Source: Bacteroidia bacterium (GTDB taxonomy: Bacteria; Bacteroidota; Bacteroidia; J057; JADKCL01). Taken from it: a stretch of DNA of 64,000 bases. The stretch lies in the NCBI GenBank assembly GCA_020635905.1, contig JACJYV010000002.1, positions 1,054,001 to 1,118,000 on the forward strand. The letters are read 5' to 3'. This document shows positions 43,206-51,291 of the stretch, piece by piece. The position numbers and the translations under genes were made by a program. A model generated the notes under the pieces. That model was not told the DNA's origin, ran no database searches, and saw nothing but the letters and a program-made list of their open reading frames with translations. The first letter of the stretch is position 1; the number at the start of each line of letters is the position of its first letter.

Positions 43206-43709
43206 ATGTTTGACGCACAAGTTAATGGACAGTTTGATTTTCAGGTAAGTACCTCGGGTGCTTCCTTTGAACTGAACGGCCAGCCCGTGGAGCTCGATCT
43301 GACCCGTTCGGGCCACGATTCTTTCCATGTTTTGTATCAGGGCTACTCCTATAATTTATTTCTGGAAGACCTGAACCGCGAAGACAAAACCGTGGTTTTC
43401 CGCATCAATGGCAAGCGGGCCGAGGTAAAACTGACCACAGAACTGGATCGCATGCTGAAGGAACTGGGGATGGATAATCTGGGAGCGCAAAAAGCTTCGA
43501 GCGTGAAAGCACCCATGCCTGGTCTGATCCATTCCGTCCATGTCAAGGCAGGTGACACGGTGAAAAAAGGAGATCAGTTGCTGATTCTGGAAGCCATGAA
43601 AATGGAAAACGTGATCAAATCTCCCGCAGATGGGGTGATTGCGAAAGTCAGCGCCGTGGCTGGTGCGACCGTGGACAAGGGGGAATTGCTGGTTTCGTTT
43701 GAGAAATGA
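43206..43709 (+). CDS. Biotin carboxyl carrier protein (acyl-CoA carboxylase type)
   Basis: 167 residues from the ATG at 43206; earlier in-frame codons would overlap the divergent peptidase gene. The C-terminal 70 residues are a biotinyl domain with the biotinylation motif EAMKMEN (K132), preceded by the hinge sequence KAPMPGLIHSVHVKAGD. The N-terminal part contains a beta-rich domain (VVFRINGKRAEVKL) like the BT domain next to the carrier in propionyl- or acetyl-CoA carboxylase alpha chains. It would accept CO2 from a biotin carboxylase encoded elsewhere. Both partner subunits are absent here. Confidence 0.88.
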   Translation: MFDAQVNGQFDFQVSTSGASFELNGQPVELDLTRSGHDSFHVLYQGYSYNLFLEDLNREDKTVVFRINGKRAEVKLTTELDRMLKELGMDNLGAQKASSVKAPMPGLIHSVHVKAGDTVKKGDQLLILEAMKMENVIKSPADGVIAKVSAVAGATVDKGELLVSFEK

Positions 43710-43715
43710 GGGGGT

Positions 43716-43755
43716 AGTCTTTAGTCGTTAGATGTGAGATTTTAGATTTTAGAGA
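43716..43755 (+). repeat. Low-complexity TTAGAT-type tract
   Basis: A short tract built from TTAG(T/A) units (TTAGTCGTTAGATG, TTTTAGATTTTAGAG) immediately before the ATPase/Toprim module. Such tracts often flank inserted genes in bacterial genomes. Confidence 0.4.
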
Positions 43756-43781
43756 ATTGGGGTTAGCTGGAGCAGAAGCTT

Positions 43782-44888
43782 ATGGAGAATCACTTAAAAT
43801 ACGTTGAGATCAAAAACTTCAAATCCATCAAGGATTTGCGGTTGGAATGTGGACGCATCAATGTATTTGTGGGCAAACCCAATGTGGGGAAGTCGAATAT
43901 TCTGGAAGCGATTGGGTTGTTGGGGGCTTGTATTTATCCTATGCCACAAAAGTTTGGGGAAGGAATTGTGCGCTATGAAGATTTTTCAAATCTGATCACG
44001 GACAAAAGCAGGTCTGTGATTTGTTCCTTGGAAACTAATTCAATTGGGTATGCCATCAAGCCGTTCTTGTCTGATGGGAGTTTCGTTGTAGCGCAGGTTG
44101 AAAAAGGCTTTGATCAATTGAGGCCATTTCTTAGTGAAGAGTTTGTTTATGGAAATGACTTAATCACTTCTTTCCTCAATAATAGCAATAAGGGAACGGA
44201 TGGGCTTTATTGGTTAGGAGAAGTAGACAATAAAGGAAACTATAACCAAAAGTATTCCAACCATGATTATCGAAATCCGATAAAAAAGTATTCCTTTCAA
44301 GGCATTGATTTTAATGGATTGGGGCGCTATCCTAATCCTTTTTCGCTTTTCCATCCTTACGGACCAAATCTTTTTGAGGTAGTAAGTAATCACGATGGAT
44401 TGGCAGATGAGGTGACGGGATTTTTTAAGGAATATGGATTAGATTTCGTTTTCGACCTGGAAGACAGGACATTTAAAATTTCCAGAAGGGAAGGGAATAA
44501 GGTTTTCTGGATTCCCTTTTCCCTCTCAGCCGACACCCTGCAAAGAATGATCTTCTACAAAGCGGCAATTGCTTCCAACCAAAATTCCGTTTTGATTTTT
44601 GAGGAACCTGAATCCCATTCATTTCCCCCCTATATCCGTCAACTGGCCCTCGATATTGCCGGGGATTCCAGCAACCAGTATTTCATTGCCTCTCACAATC
44701 CCTACATGGTCAATACCCTGATCGAGAAAACGGATTTGAACGACATTCATGTGTTTTGGGTGGATTATGAGGATTATCAAACCAAAATCTGGAAGCTTAC
44801 CCAGGACGATATCTCAGAATGGCTGGACTGGGGAATAGATATTTTTTTCAATACAGATTGGATCAAAAGCAAGCATGGAGTGGAGTAG
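43782..44888 (+). CDS. OLD-like AAA ATPase of a two-gene putative defence module (with Toprim-like partner)
   Basis: 368 residues. The opening LKYVEIKNFKSIKDLRLECGRINVFVG and Walker A GKPNVGKSN (G31-N39) are typical of AAA_21/AAA_15 ATPases. A long non-conserved insert (residues ~50-240) replaces the coiled-coil arm. It is followed by SLSADTLQRM in the signature position (248-257, without the signature glycine), Walker B LIFEEPESHSFP (E274/E275) and the H-loop IASHNPY (H305). The next gene overlaps by 14 bp and has Toprim-like motifs. In Gabija GajA both domains are fused, while in PARIS they are separate. Subtype and role are inferred. Confidence 0.8.
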   Translation: MENHLKYVEIKNFKSIKDLRLECGRINVFVGKPNVGKSNILEAIGLLGACIYPMPQKFGEGIVRYEDFSNLITDKSRSVICSLETNSIGYAIKPFLSDGSFVVAQVEKGFDQLRPFLSEEFVYGNDLITSFLNNSNKGTDGLYWLGEVDNKGNYNQKYSNHDYRNPIKKYSFQGIDFNGLGRYPNPFSLFHPYGPNLFEVVSNHDGLADEVTGFFKEYGLDFVFDLEDRTFKISRREGNKVFWIPFSLSADTLQRMIFYKAAIASNQNSVLIFEEPESHSFPPYIRQLALDIAGDSSNQYFIASHNPYMVNTLIEKTDLNDIHVFWVDYEDYQTKIWKLTQDDISEWLDWGIDIFFNTDWIKSKHGVE

Positions 44889-45360
44889 AATTCTGCCCGA
44901 GTGCTATGCGGATACCTGCCTGGTTCGGGTGCTGATCAGGGAAAATGTTACCAACCACAATTGCAGCAAGGGGCAGGTTGCAAACCTGATGAGGGATAAT
45001 AAAAGGTTGCAAAGCAAGGCCCTGGGAATTGTGGACCATGACCCCACCCGGAAAAATGTCCCCAATTATTTCAAAACCTTTCAACTGGTCGAGGAAAGCC
45101 ATGATCTCAGAAAATTAAAGCACCCGGAAAAAAATCAATATTTGATCGAAATTTGCCCGGCATTTGAAACCTGGATTTTGAATTGTGCTGAATTGGTCAA
45201 CTACACAAAAGGGATGGATTTAAACCAATTAAAAAAGCTGACCAAAACCATGAAATCCACGGACGATCCCGTCCTTAAACAATACCTCCAGGTTCTGCTG
45301 GACAAAAAGTCACCTCCTGTATTGACCCTTCAGGAATGGATTATTGATCTCATGGAGTGA
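44875..45360 (+). CDS. Small Toprim-like protein partnered with the upstream ATPase
   Basis: 161 residues. The N-terminus has E9 in LPECYADTCLV, and a strand ending in GIVDHDP carries D54 and D56. The spacing resembles the Toprim glutamate and DxD motif of OLD nucleases, primases and PARIS AriB. The C-terminal half has a helix (ICPAFETWILNCAELVNYT) seen in small partners of defence ATPases, and ends EWIIDLME. At 161 residues it is shorter than the better-known AriB proteins. The 14-bp overlap with the ATPase gene indicates tight coupling. Toprim assignment is by motif only; the family could be something else. Confidence 0.55.
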   Translation: MEWSRILPECYADTCLVRVLIRENVTNHNCSKGQVANLMRDNKRLQSKALGIVDHDPTRKNVPNYFKTFQLVEESHDLRKLKHPEKNQYLIEICPAFETWILNCAELVNYTKGMDLNQLKKLTKTMKSTDDPVLKQYLQVLLDKKSPPVLTLQEWIIDLME

Positions 45361-45435
45361 AAGTCAGGTTCGCTCAATCCCTGTAACCCCGGGTACAATT
45401 CACTTTTATCCCCAATCCGTAAACTGATTTTTCCC

Positions 45436-45443
45436 TATCTTTG
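45436..45443 (+). promoter_or_regulatory. -7 box (TATCTTTG) of the DUF4920 gene
   Basis: Exact TAnnTTTG match. Transcription would begin near 45450, which favours the ATG at 45462 and leaves a leader of about 12 nt. Confidence 0.45.
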
Positions 45444-45461
45444 CGGAAAATGAATTTAACT

Positions 45462-45914
45462 ATGAAAAAAATCGTATTATTCCTGACTGTGGCCCTGCTG
45501 GCTGTGGCTTGCAGCAGCAATAAAGATCTCACACATTTTGGCGAAAAGATCAAAGAATCAGGTGCAGTGGCCTCTTCTGAAATTCCGGCCATGATGGCCG
45601 GCAAGGATAGCATGGAAGTGAAGGTTCAGGGACCCGTCACCTCAGTATGCCAGGTAAAAGGCTGCTGGATGAAAATGGATCTCGGACAGGATCAAACCAT
45701 GATGGTGCGCTTCAAGGATTATGGCTTTTTTGTGCCCAAGGATGCTTCTGGCAAAACCGCAGTGGCCGAAGGTTGGGCTTACCGTCAGGTGATTCCTGTG
45801 GAGGAATTGCGTCACTATGCCGAAGATGCAGGCAAATCTCAGGATGAAATCATGGCCATCACTGAGCCCCAGGAACAACTGACTTTCCTCGCCAAAGGCG
45901 TTATTTTAAAATAG
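45462..45914 (+). CDS. DUF4920 lipoprotein
   Basis: 150 residues from the ATG at 45462, chosen because the ATG at 45450 would be near the predicted transcription start. Lipobox LLAVAC (Cys17). The core VQGPVTSVCQVKGCWMKMDL with its Cx4C pair, followed by MMVRFKDYGFFVPKDASGKTAVAEGWAY, is the DUF4920 signature. The cysteine pair may bind metal or heme or be redox-active; the function is unknown. It lies between the ATPase/Toprim module and an aldehyde dehydrogenase, apparently with its own promoter. Confidence 0.88.
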   Translation: MKKIVLFLTVALLAVACSSNKDLTHFGEKIKESGAVASSEIPAMMAGKDSMEVKVQGPVTSVCQVKGCWMKMDLGQDQTMMVRFKDYGFFVPKDASGKTAVAEGWAYRQVIPVEELRHYAEDAGKSQDEIMAITEPQEQLTFLAKGVILK

Positions 45915-45997
45915 ATTTTAGGCCCAGGCTAAAACAAGACTGCATCAGTTTGGTTATTTTGCCTGAATCTGACTCCTGAAATCACAAAACTTAAAGT

Positions 45998-47551
45998 ATG
46001 AATACAGCTACCCAGGCCCTCAGCTTCCTCGCGGAACTGGGCATACAAGACAAAAATCCCTGCTGGTTTACCGGGCAGGAATCCGGCCACGCCGCATCGG
46101 GCAATTACGTGACCATTCACAGTGCCGCAGACGGACAGCCACTGGGCTCCGTGCAAATGTGTGGTGCCGCCGAGTATAATGGCGTGATGGAAAAGGCCGA
46201 AGCCGCTTTCAAATCCTGGCGGACCGTGCCCGCTCCCAAACGGGGCGAAATCGTGCGACAAATGGGCGATGCTCTGCGCAAATACAAGGAGCCTCTGGGC
46301 AAGCTGGTTTCCCTCGAAATGGGAAAAATCTACCAGGAGGGCCTGGGCGAAGTGCAGGAAATGATCGACATCTGCGACTTTGCCGTGGGACTTTCCCGCC
46401 AATTGTATGGCCTGACCATGAAATCTGAGCGCCCTCAGCACCGCATGTATGAGCAGTGGCAGCCGTTGGGCGTGGTGGGAATCATCTCTGCCTTTAATTT
46501 TCCCGTGGCCGTTTGGGCCTGGAATTCCATGATCGCCGTCATTTGCGGGGACGTCTCTGTGTGGAAACCCAGCGAAAAAACTCCCCTGACTGCGATTGCC
46601 TGCATGCACATCATTCAGGATGTGCTGCGCGCCAATAATCTGCCCGAGGGGATCATGAGTGTGGTGGTGGGCGACCGCGAAGTGGGCGAACTGATGTCGA
46701 ATGACCCGCGGGTGCCGCTGGTGTCTGCGACGGGTTCCACCCGCATGGGCAAAGCCGTGGCTCAGGCCACTGCGGCCCGACTGGGCCGCAGCCTGCTCGA
46801 ACTGGGTGGCAATAATGCCATCATCATCACTCCAGCCGCAAGGCTGGAACTGGCTTTGCCAGCCGTGATTTTTGGTTCCGTAGGAACCTGCGGACAGCGA
46901 TGCACCTCCACCCGCAGGCTGATCATCCACGAAAGCATTTACGACAAGGTCAAAGAAAATCTGGTCAATGCCTATAAAACCCTGACTTCCCGCATTGGCC
47001 ATCCGCTGGATGCACATACCCTGATCGGGCCGCTGGTCGATCGGGCTGCCGTATCCATGATGCAGGACCGTCTGCAAAAGGTTCAGGCCGAAGGCGGAAA
47101 GGTGGTTTTTGGTGGCGAAGTATTGAGTGGCGAAGGTTATGAAACCGGGACTTACGTGGTGCCAGCCATCGTGGAAGCCCGCAACGAATTTGACTCGGTG
47201 CAGCACGAGACTTTTGCTCCCATTTTGTACCTGCTGAAATACAATTCCATGGAGGAGGCCATCGCCATTCAGAATGGTGTTCCCCAGGGACTTTCCTCCG
47301 CAATTTTTTCGGATAATATCCGTGAAACGGAATTGTTCCTGAGCCAGGCTGGCTCGGATTGCGGGATTGCCAACGTAAACATTGGTACCTCAGGTGCCGA
47401 AATTGGCGGTGCCTTTGGCGGCGAGAAGGAAACGGGCGGCGGTCGCGAATCTGGCTCTGACGCATGGAAGGCCTATATGCGTCGGCAGACCAATACGATC
47501 AACTGGTCGGCGGAACTGCCGCTGGCCCAGGGCATCAAATTTGATATCTGA
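45998..47551 (+). CDS. ALDH7-type dehydrogenase (L-aminoadipate semialdehyde / piperideine-6-carboxylate)
   Basis: 517 residues. It carries the ALDH active-site elements GVVGIISAFNFPVAVWAWN, LLELGGNNAIII (general-base Glu) and GTCGQRCTSTRRLIIHESIYD (catalytic Cys). The GQRCTSTRRL form and the C-terminal ending are those of the antiquitin/ALDH7A1 group (AmaB, Pcd), which oxidise alpha-aminoadipate semialdehyde in lysine catabolism or osmoprotection. No lysine-degradation partner is adjacent. An intrinsic terminator follows. Confidence 0.9.
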   Translation: MNTATQALSFLAELGIQDKNPCWFTGQESGHAASGNYVTIHSAADGQPLGSVQMCGAAEYNGVMEKAEAAFKSWRTVPAPKRGEIVRQMGDALRKYKEPLGKLVSLEMGKIYQEGLGEVQEMIDICDFAVGLSRQLYGLTMKSERPQHRMYEQWQPLGVVGIISAFNFPVAVWAWNSMIAVICGDVSVWKPSEKTPLTAIACMHIIQDVLRANNLPEGIMSVVVGDREVGELMSNDPRVPLVSATGSTRMGKAVAQATAARLGRSLLELGGNNAIIITPAARLELALPAVIFGSVGTCGQRCTSTRRLIIHESIYDKVKENLVNAYKTLTSRIGHPLDAHTLIGPLVDRAAVSMMQDRLQKVQAEGGKVVFGGEVLSGEGYETGTYVVPAIVEARNEFDSVQHETFAPILYLLKYNSMEEAIAIQNGVPQGLSSAIFSDNIRETELFLSQAGSDCGIANVNIGTSGAEIGGAFGGEKETGGGRESGSDAWKAYMRRQTNTINWSAELPLAQGIKFDI

Positions 47552-47574
47552 GAAGATCTCAGTTTTCACTTTAG

Positions 47575-47620
47575 GCCGTTGATCTTCCCCAAATCAGTTT
47601 GGCAGGTCAACGGCTTTTTT
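47575..47620 (+). terminator. Intrinsic terminator of the ALDH7 gene
   Basis: Stem arms GCCGTTGA (47575-47582) and TCAACGGC (47607-47614) with an inner CAAA/TTTG pairing, followed by six T. It starts 23 bp after the dehydrogenase stop. Confidence 0.85.
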
Positions 47621-47692
47621 GTGAAGGAATTTTCAGGGGAATTTCCTGATTTTGAATTGGGGGACAACCCAATTCTCTGATACAAATGAACC

Positions 47693-48412
47693 ATGAAGAC
47701 GAATAAAATCCTGCTTTTTTTGTTCTGTTTCGGCATGGGAACGGGCCTGGTCCGGGCTCAAACCATCAAAACCTATCCGGACGTGTGGTTCCTGAGCCTT
47801 ACCCAGATGGAACTGGGCTCCAAATGGCGGGCGGGTCTCGAATTGCATCACCGTCGCACTTTTTGGGTGAATGAAAGGTTGCAAAGTTTGGTGCGGCCCT
47901 TCATGGAATACAAAGCTGCGCCCGGGCTGAATCTTGCAGTGGGGTATTCCTTCATTTTGAGTCATCCCTTCGATCCGGCATTGCCTTACGACAGGCCCGA
48001 GCACAATTTTTGGGAGCAGGCCACCCTGTCGCATCAGATCGGGAAATTCAAAATTTATCATCGAAACCGTCTGGAGCATCGTTTCAGCGGGGTCATGACG
48101 CAGACGGTGGAGGGCAATTATGTGGTGGAACGCCATACTTTTTCGAATCGTTTTCGCTATCGCCTGATTGTGAGGCTGGATCTTTCGGCAAAATGGTTTT
48201 TGATTGCGTTTGATGAACTTTGGGTGAATTTCAACGGAAAGATGCAATTGACCTCCTTTGACCGCAACTGGATGTTTGGGGCGGTGGGGTATAAATTTTG
48301 GTCGGAAAAGGGCAATGTGCAACTTGGCTATTTGCATCAGTGGATTCAGACGAGTCCAAGCACATTTGAGCGGCACCCTACGGTGCAATTGGTGTTTCAG
48401 TACGATATCTGA
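47693..48412 (+). CDS. DUF2490 outer-membrane-type beta protein
   Basis: 239 residues. The signal peptide (ILLFLFCFGMGTGLVRAQ) is followed by DVWFLSLTQMELGSKWRAGLELHHRR, alternating strands and a terminal aromatic strand (TVQLVFQYDI). This is the DUF2490 pattern, probably a small outer-membrane beta-barrel. The function is not known. The stop codon runs directly into a GC-rich foldable element. Confidence 0.85.
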   Translation: MKTNKILLFLFCFGMGTGLVRAQTIKTYPDVWFLSLTQMELGSKWRAGLELHHRRTFWVNERLQSLVRPFMEYKAAPGLNLAVGYSFILSHPFDPALPYDRPEHNFWEQATLSHQIGKFKIYHRNRLEHRFSGVMTQTVEGNYVVERHTFSNRFRYRLIVRLDLSAKWFLIAFDELWVNFNGKMQLTSFDRNWMFGAVGYKFWSEKGNVQLGYLHQWIQTSPSTFERHPTVQLVFQYDI

Positions 48413-48592
48413 GGGCGAAGCCCTTTCTGTGGCCGCCGCAGGCGGCGGGGTTGAGGGGCCTTGGCCGGTGTGGGATGCAGGTGACGGGGACGATATACGA
48501 CCGGCACCTGCAGCAGCGCGGGCTGGCGGGACAGCGGGCTCAGCCCCCCGCGACACAGTCGTCGGCCGTTTTCAGGAAGCAATTTTGCTTCC
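48411..48592. repeat. GC-rich, multi-hairpin intergenic element
   Basis: This roughly 180-bp element, far richer in GC than its surroundings, starts at the preceding stop codon. Stems read by eye are GGGC/GCCC around GAA; CCGCC/GGCGG at 48433-48445; TGCAGGTG (48476-48483) with CACCTGCA (48505-48512); CGCGGGCTG (48517-48525) with CAGCCC...CGCG (48541-48552); and GGAAGCAA/TTGCTTCC (48575-48592). The last could act as a weak terminator. It looks like a REP-type or structured RNA repeat. Confidence 0.6.
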
Positions 48593-48801
48593 CCGGGTTT
48601 TATTCTCAGGGTAAAAGAGATTGAAAACTATACCACCGAAACAAGTATTCATAGTGATATTATTGGGATCAAATTATATACACCCCATAGAAAGGTCCAT
48701 TATTTTTGAAAGACACCAAGGCTTAAATCAGATTGTATAAGATTGTTTGTGGATGGCACTTATCGAAAAAACCGTATTTTTACCTTAAACCTGGCGCTTA
48801 T
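48593..48801. other. AT-rich leader of the Septu-like module
   Basis: An AT-rich stretch with no gene. It contains an exact -7-type box TATTTTTG at 48701-48708, which would give a leader of about 87 nt before the ATG at 48802. A TTG at 48733 lies in frame with the ATPase gene and is a less likely start. Confidence 0.4.
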
Positions 48802-50226
48802 ATGAAGCTCTCCCGTATTTATATAGAGGAATTTAATCAATTCAAGGATTTCGATCTTGATTTGAGATACCCAGTTGATCATCCTGATCCAGCGAAGGCA
48901 GGCAAGCCTTTGGAGAAGATTTGTATCATTGGTCAGAGCGGAACGGGAAAGACAACCTTACTGGAATTGATTTGGAAATACAGACCTGGTGCATCATCAG
49001 ATTCTCCCATTCAACTACCTTCAATTACCCCAACGAAAGGGAGAATAGAACTGAGCTATGAAATTGGGGATATTGGAGGTGTGATCGGCCAAAGTCCGGG
49101 CAAAATGGTTGGGGCTGGCTATGGTGGGAAAAAAGGGTCGGGTGTAAAGTTGAAACTCGATGATATTGATGAAAAAACGAGAACAAATATCCTTTATTTC
49201 CCCACTCAAATGGCTTCAATCATTCCGGACCAAAAGCCGCAAAAGCCTTCAGGGATTCCCACATTTGAGGAATTTGTGCGGGATAATCGACCAAAGGAAG
49301 ACCTAGGTCCCAAGTCGTTTGCATTTGTGGTCAATCAGGAGGGCGCGGTCTTGGTGTGGGCGGAGTTGATGAAGGGTTTTCGCAAATACCATGACCAACA
49401 GGATTTTTTTCTCCGCGAAATAGGGAGAGCTGCCAGCCTTGGGGCCAATGGAAATGAGGATTTTATCCAATGGCAAAGGAGATACGAACAATGGAAAAAA
49501 GAAACGCCAAATCCATATGTTGAAATTGGTGAAAAATTTCTTGATCCTTTACTGAAACAATTCAACCTCCGCATTGTCAAAAACCCGAAATGGAAAACAA
49601 GCGAGGACCTCAACGTCATTCAACTGGAAACGCTTGGTGGAAAACCAATCTCGAGCCCTTATTTGAGTTCTGGTGCGAAAAATCTGATTCTAACATCAAT
49701 TCCAATCTTTTTCCTGAAACCCGAAAACGCAATTCTGTTATTCGACCAACCAGAAACCTCCTTCTACCCTGATACCCAACGTAAACTCGTGGAGGCTTAC
49801 CAAAGTATGACAGTGGACTCACAGCTTATCTTTGCCACTCACTCTCCCTTTTTGCTTTCATCATTTGAGCCGTGGGAAATCGTGGAATTGAAGTATAACG
49901 AAGAAACGGGATACGTTTATCGGGAATTGTATCACGAAAAGGGAAGGGGCCAAAGTGTGAATGATTTCGAATTCAATCCCCAATATTTGAGCTGGGAGTC
50001 TATCATTCACAAAGTGTTTGATATCTATGAGGAAGGAAATCCTTTAAGGGAGGAAGCCAAAAAACGTCTTGCTGCCTTAGGGGCGGAACTGCGTCTTATT
50101 GCAGAGAAGGCGGAAATCAATTCCCCAAGGGGAAAAAGGAAGTTGGAGGAATACGAGGAATTGGCAGAAAAACTGGATATCTGGTCATCAACCGATCCAC
50201 AGAACCCGTATGCGCAGGCTAGATAA
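48802..50226 (+). CDS. Septu-like PtuA-type ATPase with altered Walker B
   Basis: 474 residues from the ATG at 48802. Opening KLSRIYIEEFNQFKDFDLDL, Walker A GQSGTGKTT (G44-T52), signature LSSGAKNL (288-295) and H-loop ATHSPF (H347) are those of AAA_15/AAA_21 ABC-type ATPases. Walker B reads LLFDQPETSFYP: D315 is followed by Q316, where most relatives have glutamate. An E-to-Q change at this place normally slows or blocks hydrolysis. A glycine-rich insert (KMVGAGYGGKKGSG) lies at about 101-114. The next gene starts inside this one and encodes an HNH-like protein, the arrangement of Septu PtuA/PtuB. AT-rich composition suggests acquisition. Confidence 0.8.
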   Translation: MKLSRIYIEEFNQFKDFDLDLRYPVDHPDPAKAGKPLEKICIIGQSGTGKTTLLELIWKYRPGASSDSPIQLPSITPTKGRIELSYEIGDIGGVIGQSPGKMVGAGYGGKKGSGVKLKLDDIDEKTRTNILYFPTQMASIIPDQKPQKPSGIPTFEEFVRDNRPKEDLGPKSFAFVVNQEGAVLVWAELMKGFRKYHDQQDFFLREIGRAASLGANGNEDFIQWQRRYEQWKKETPNPYVEIGEKFLDPLLKQFNLRIVKNPKWKTSEDLNVIQLETLGGKPISSPYLSSGAKNLILTSIPIFFLKPENAILLFDQPETSFYPDTQRKLVEAYQSMTVDSQLIFATHSPFLLSSFEPWEIVELKYNEETGYVYRELYHEKGRGQSVNDFEFNPQYLSWESIIHKVFDIYEEGNPLREEAKKRLAALGAELRLIAEKAEINSPRGKRKLEEYEELAEKLDIWSSTDPQNPYAQAR

Positions 50227-50890
50227 GACTGAACCACTTTGCCTGGAATACGTTCAGTGGGTAAAGGAAATGGAGGAAAAGGGTGAAAAACATCCACCCC
50301 TGCGTTCCCAGCATCAGTTTTACGATTGCGTTTTTATGGATCTCCTTCGGCGACAAAAAGGTTGTTGTGCCTATACTGAAATCAAATTACGCGGTGATGA
50401 AAGGGAGTATCAACCTGACAAATTTAAAAATGGGACTTATAATGGAGCTCGAAGTCATGAGGGGGAATTAGAACACTTTGCGGGTTCACTGAAAGAAGAA
50501 AAGGCATGGCTCTGGGATAATCTTTTCGTGGCCCATGAGAAAGTAAATAAATCCAAACCAAAGTCAAGAGATGGAGATCCAATCCTGAAACCAGATACTA
50601 AGGAATACGATCCTGACGAACTTCTTCATTATGATCTTGTGACGCACCAATTCACCGCAAAAGACCGGGAGGGTCGTAATCCAGATGAGAAAGAGCGGAT
50701 AAATCAGGCGATTGAAGATCTGAAGATAAATCTGCCGCTGATAGTGGCAGAACGAAGAAAAATTATTTCCAAACTTCTGAACCGGATTTCCCTGGGAGTT
50801 GCCAATGTCGAAACGGATCAATTTTTTACCGCCTTTGAAATGGCAAAATCACGCGGCCAAAACCCTGCAGAATCCCAAAAGTTGGCATGA
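50210..50890 (+). CDS. HNH-like nuclease, PtuB-type, lacking the zinc cysteines
   Basis: 226 residues from the ATG at 50210, which overlaps the ATPase gene by 17 bp. The HNH core is seen as GELEHF (H89), WDNLFVAHE (N104) and KVNKSK (N113), as in PtuB-type HNH proteins. The zinc-binding Cx2C pairs usual in that family are absent: the first position is GCCAYTE and the second AHEKVN. The active-site H and N residues are kept, so cleavage without the structural zinc is possible. The C-terminal 90 residues are helical and charged. Assignment rests on motif order and pairing with the ATPase. Confidence 0.7.
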   Translation: MRRLDKTEPLCLEYVQWVKEMEEKGEKHPPLRSQHQFYDCVFMDLLRRQKGCCAYTEIKLRGDEREYQPDKFKNGTYNGARSHEGELEHFAGSLKEEKAWLWDNLFVAHEKVNKSKPKSRDGDPILKPDTKEYDPDELLHYDLVTHQFTAKDREGRNPDEKERINQAIEDLKINLPLIVAERRKIISKLLNRISLGVANVETDQFFTAFEMAKSRGQNPAESQKLA

Positions 50891-51060
50891 CACGTGATAC
50901 TTTGATTGCAATAAATTAAAGATTTGGGGATGAAAGGACGTTCTTTCCTATATTCATAGCCAATCTTTCATATCAAAATCGCACAGGCATGCTTGATTGA
51001 ATGGTATTTTGACCCGAAAATTATCTTTAAACCCAAACCCACTTTTATTGAATTTCCCTT

Positions 51061-51291
51061 ATGACTCAGCCCCAATCAGATGCTCAAAATGACCTGCTGG
51101 CCCTGGTGACCACCAAAATGCCATTTGGGAAGTATAAGGACCGGGTGCTGGCGGATCTGCCAGAGCACTATCTGGTGTGGTATCACGCGAAGGGTTTTCC
51201 GCCGGGGAAGTTGGGGCGGTTGCTGGGTCTGGCGTATGAGATCAGGTTGAATGGGTTGGAGTATTTGTTGAAGCCGCTGCGGGGGAAGTGA
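51061..51291 (+). CDS. DUF3820 family protein
   Basis: 76 residues. The MPFGKYKDRVLADLPEHYLVWYHAKGFPPGKLGRLLGLAYEIRLNGL stretch is the DUF3820 domain (annotated in some species as a quorum-sensing-regulated factor). A TATCTTTA box at 51022-51029 is a possible -7 element. The role is unknown. It sits between the Septu-like module and a repeat region. Confidence 0.85.
   Translation: MTQPQSDAQNDLLALVTTKMPFGKYKDRVLADLPEHYLVWYHAKGFPPGKLGRLLGLAYEIRLNGLEYLLKPLRGK

Noticed and set aside
45929..47206. 425-residue open frame on the minus strand over the ALDH7 gene
   Set aside because: Antisense shadow of a GC-rich gene; His-rich, with no family character.
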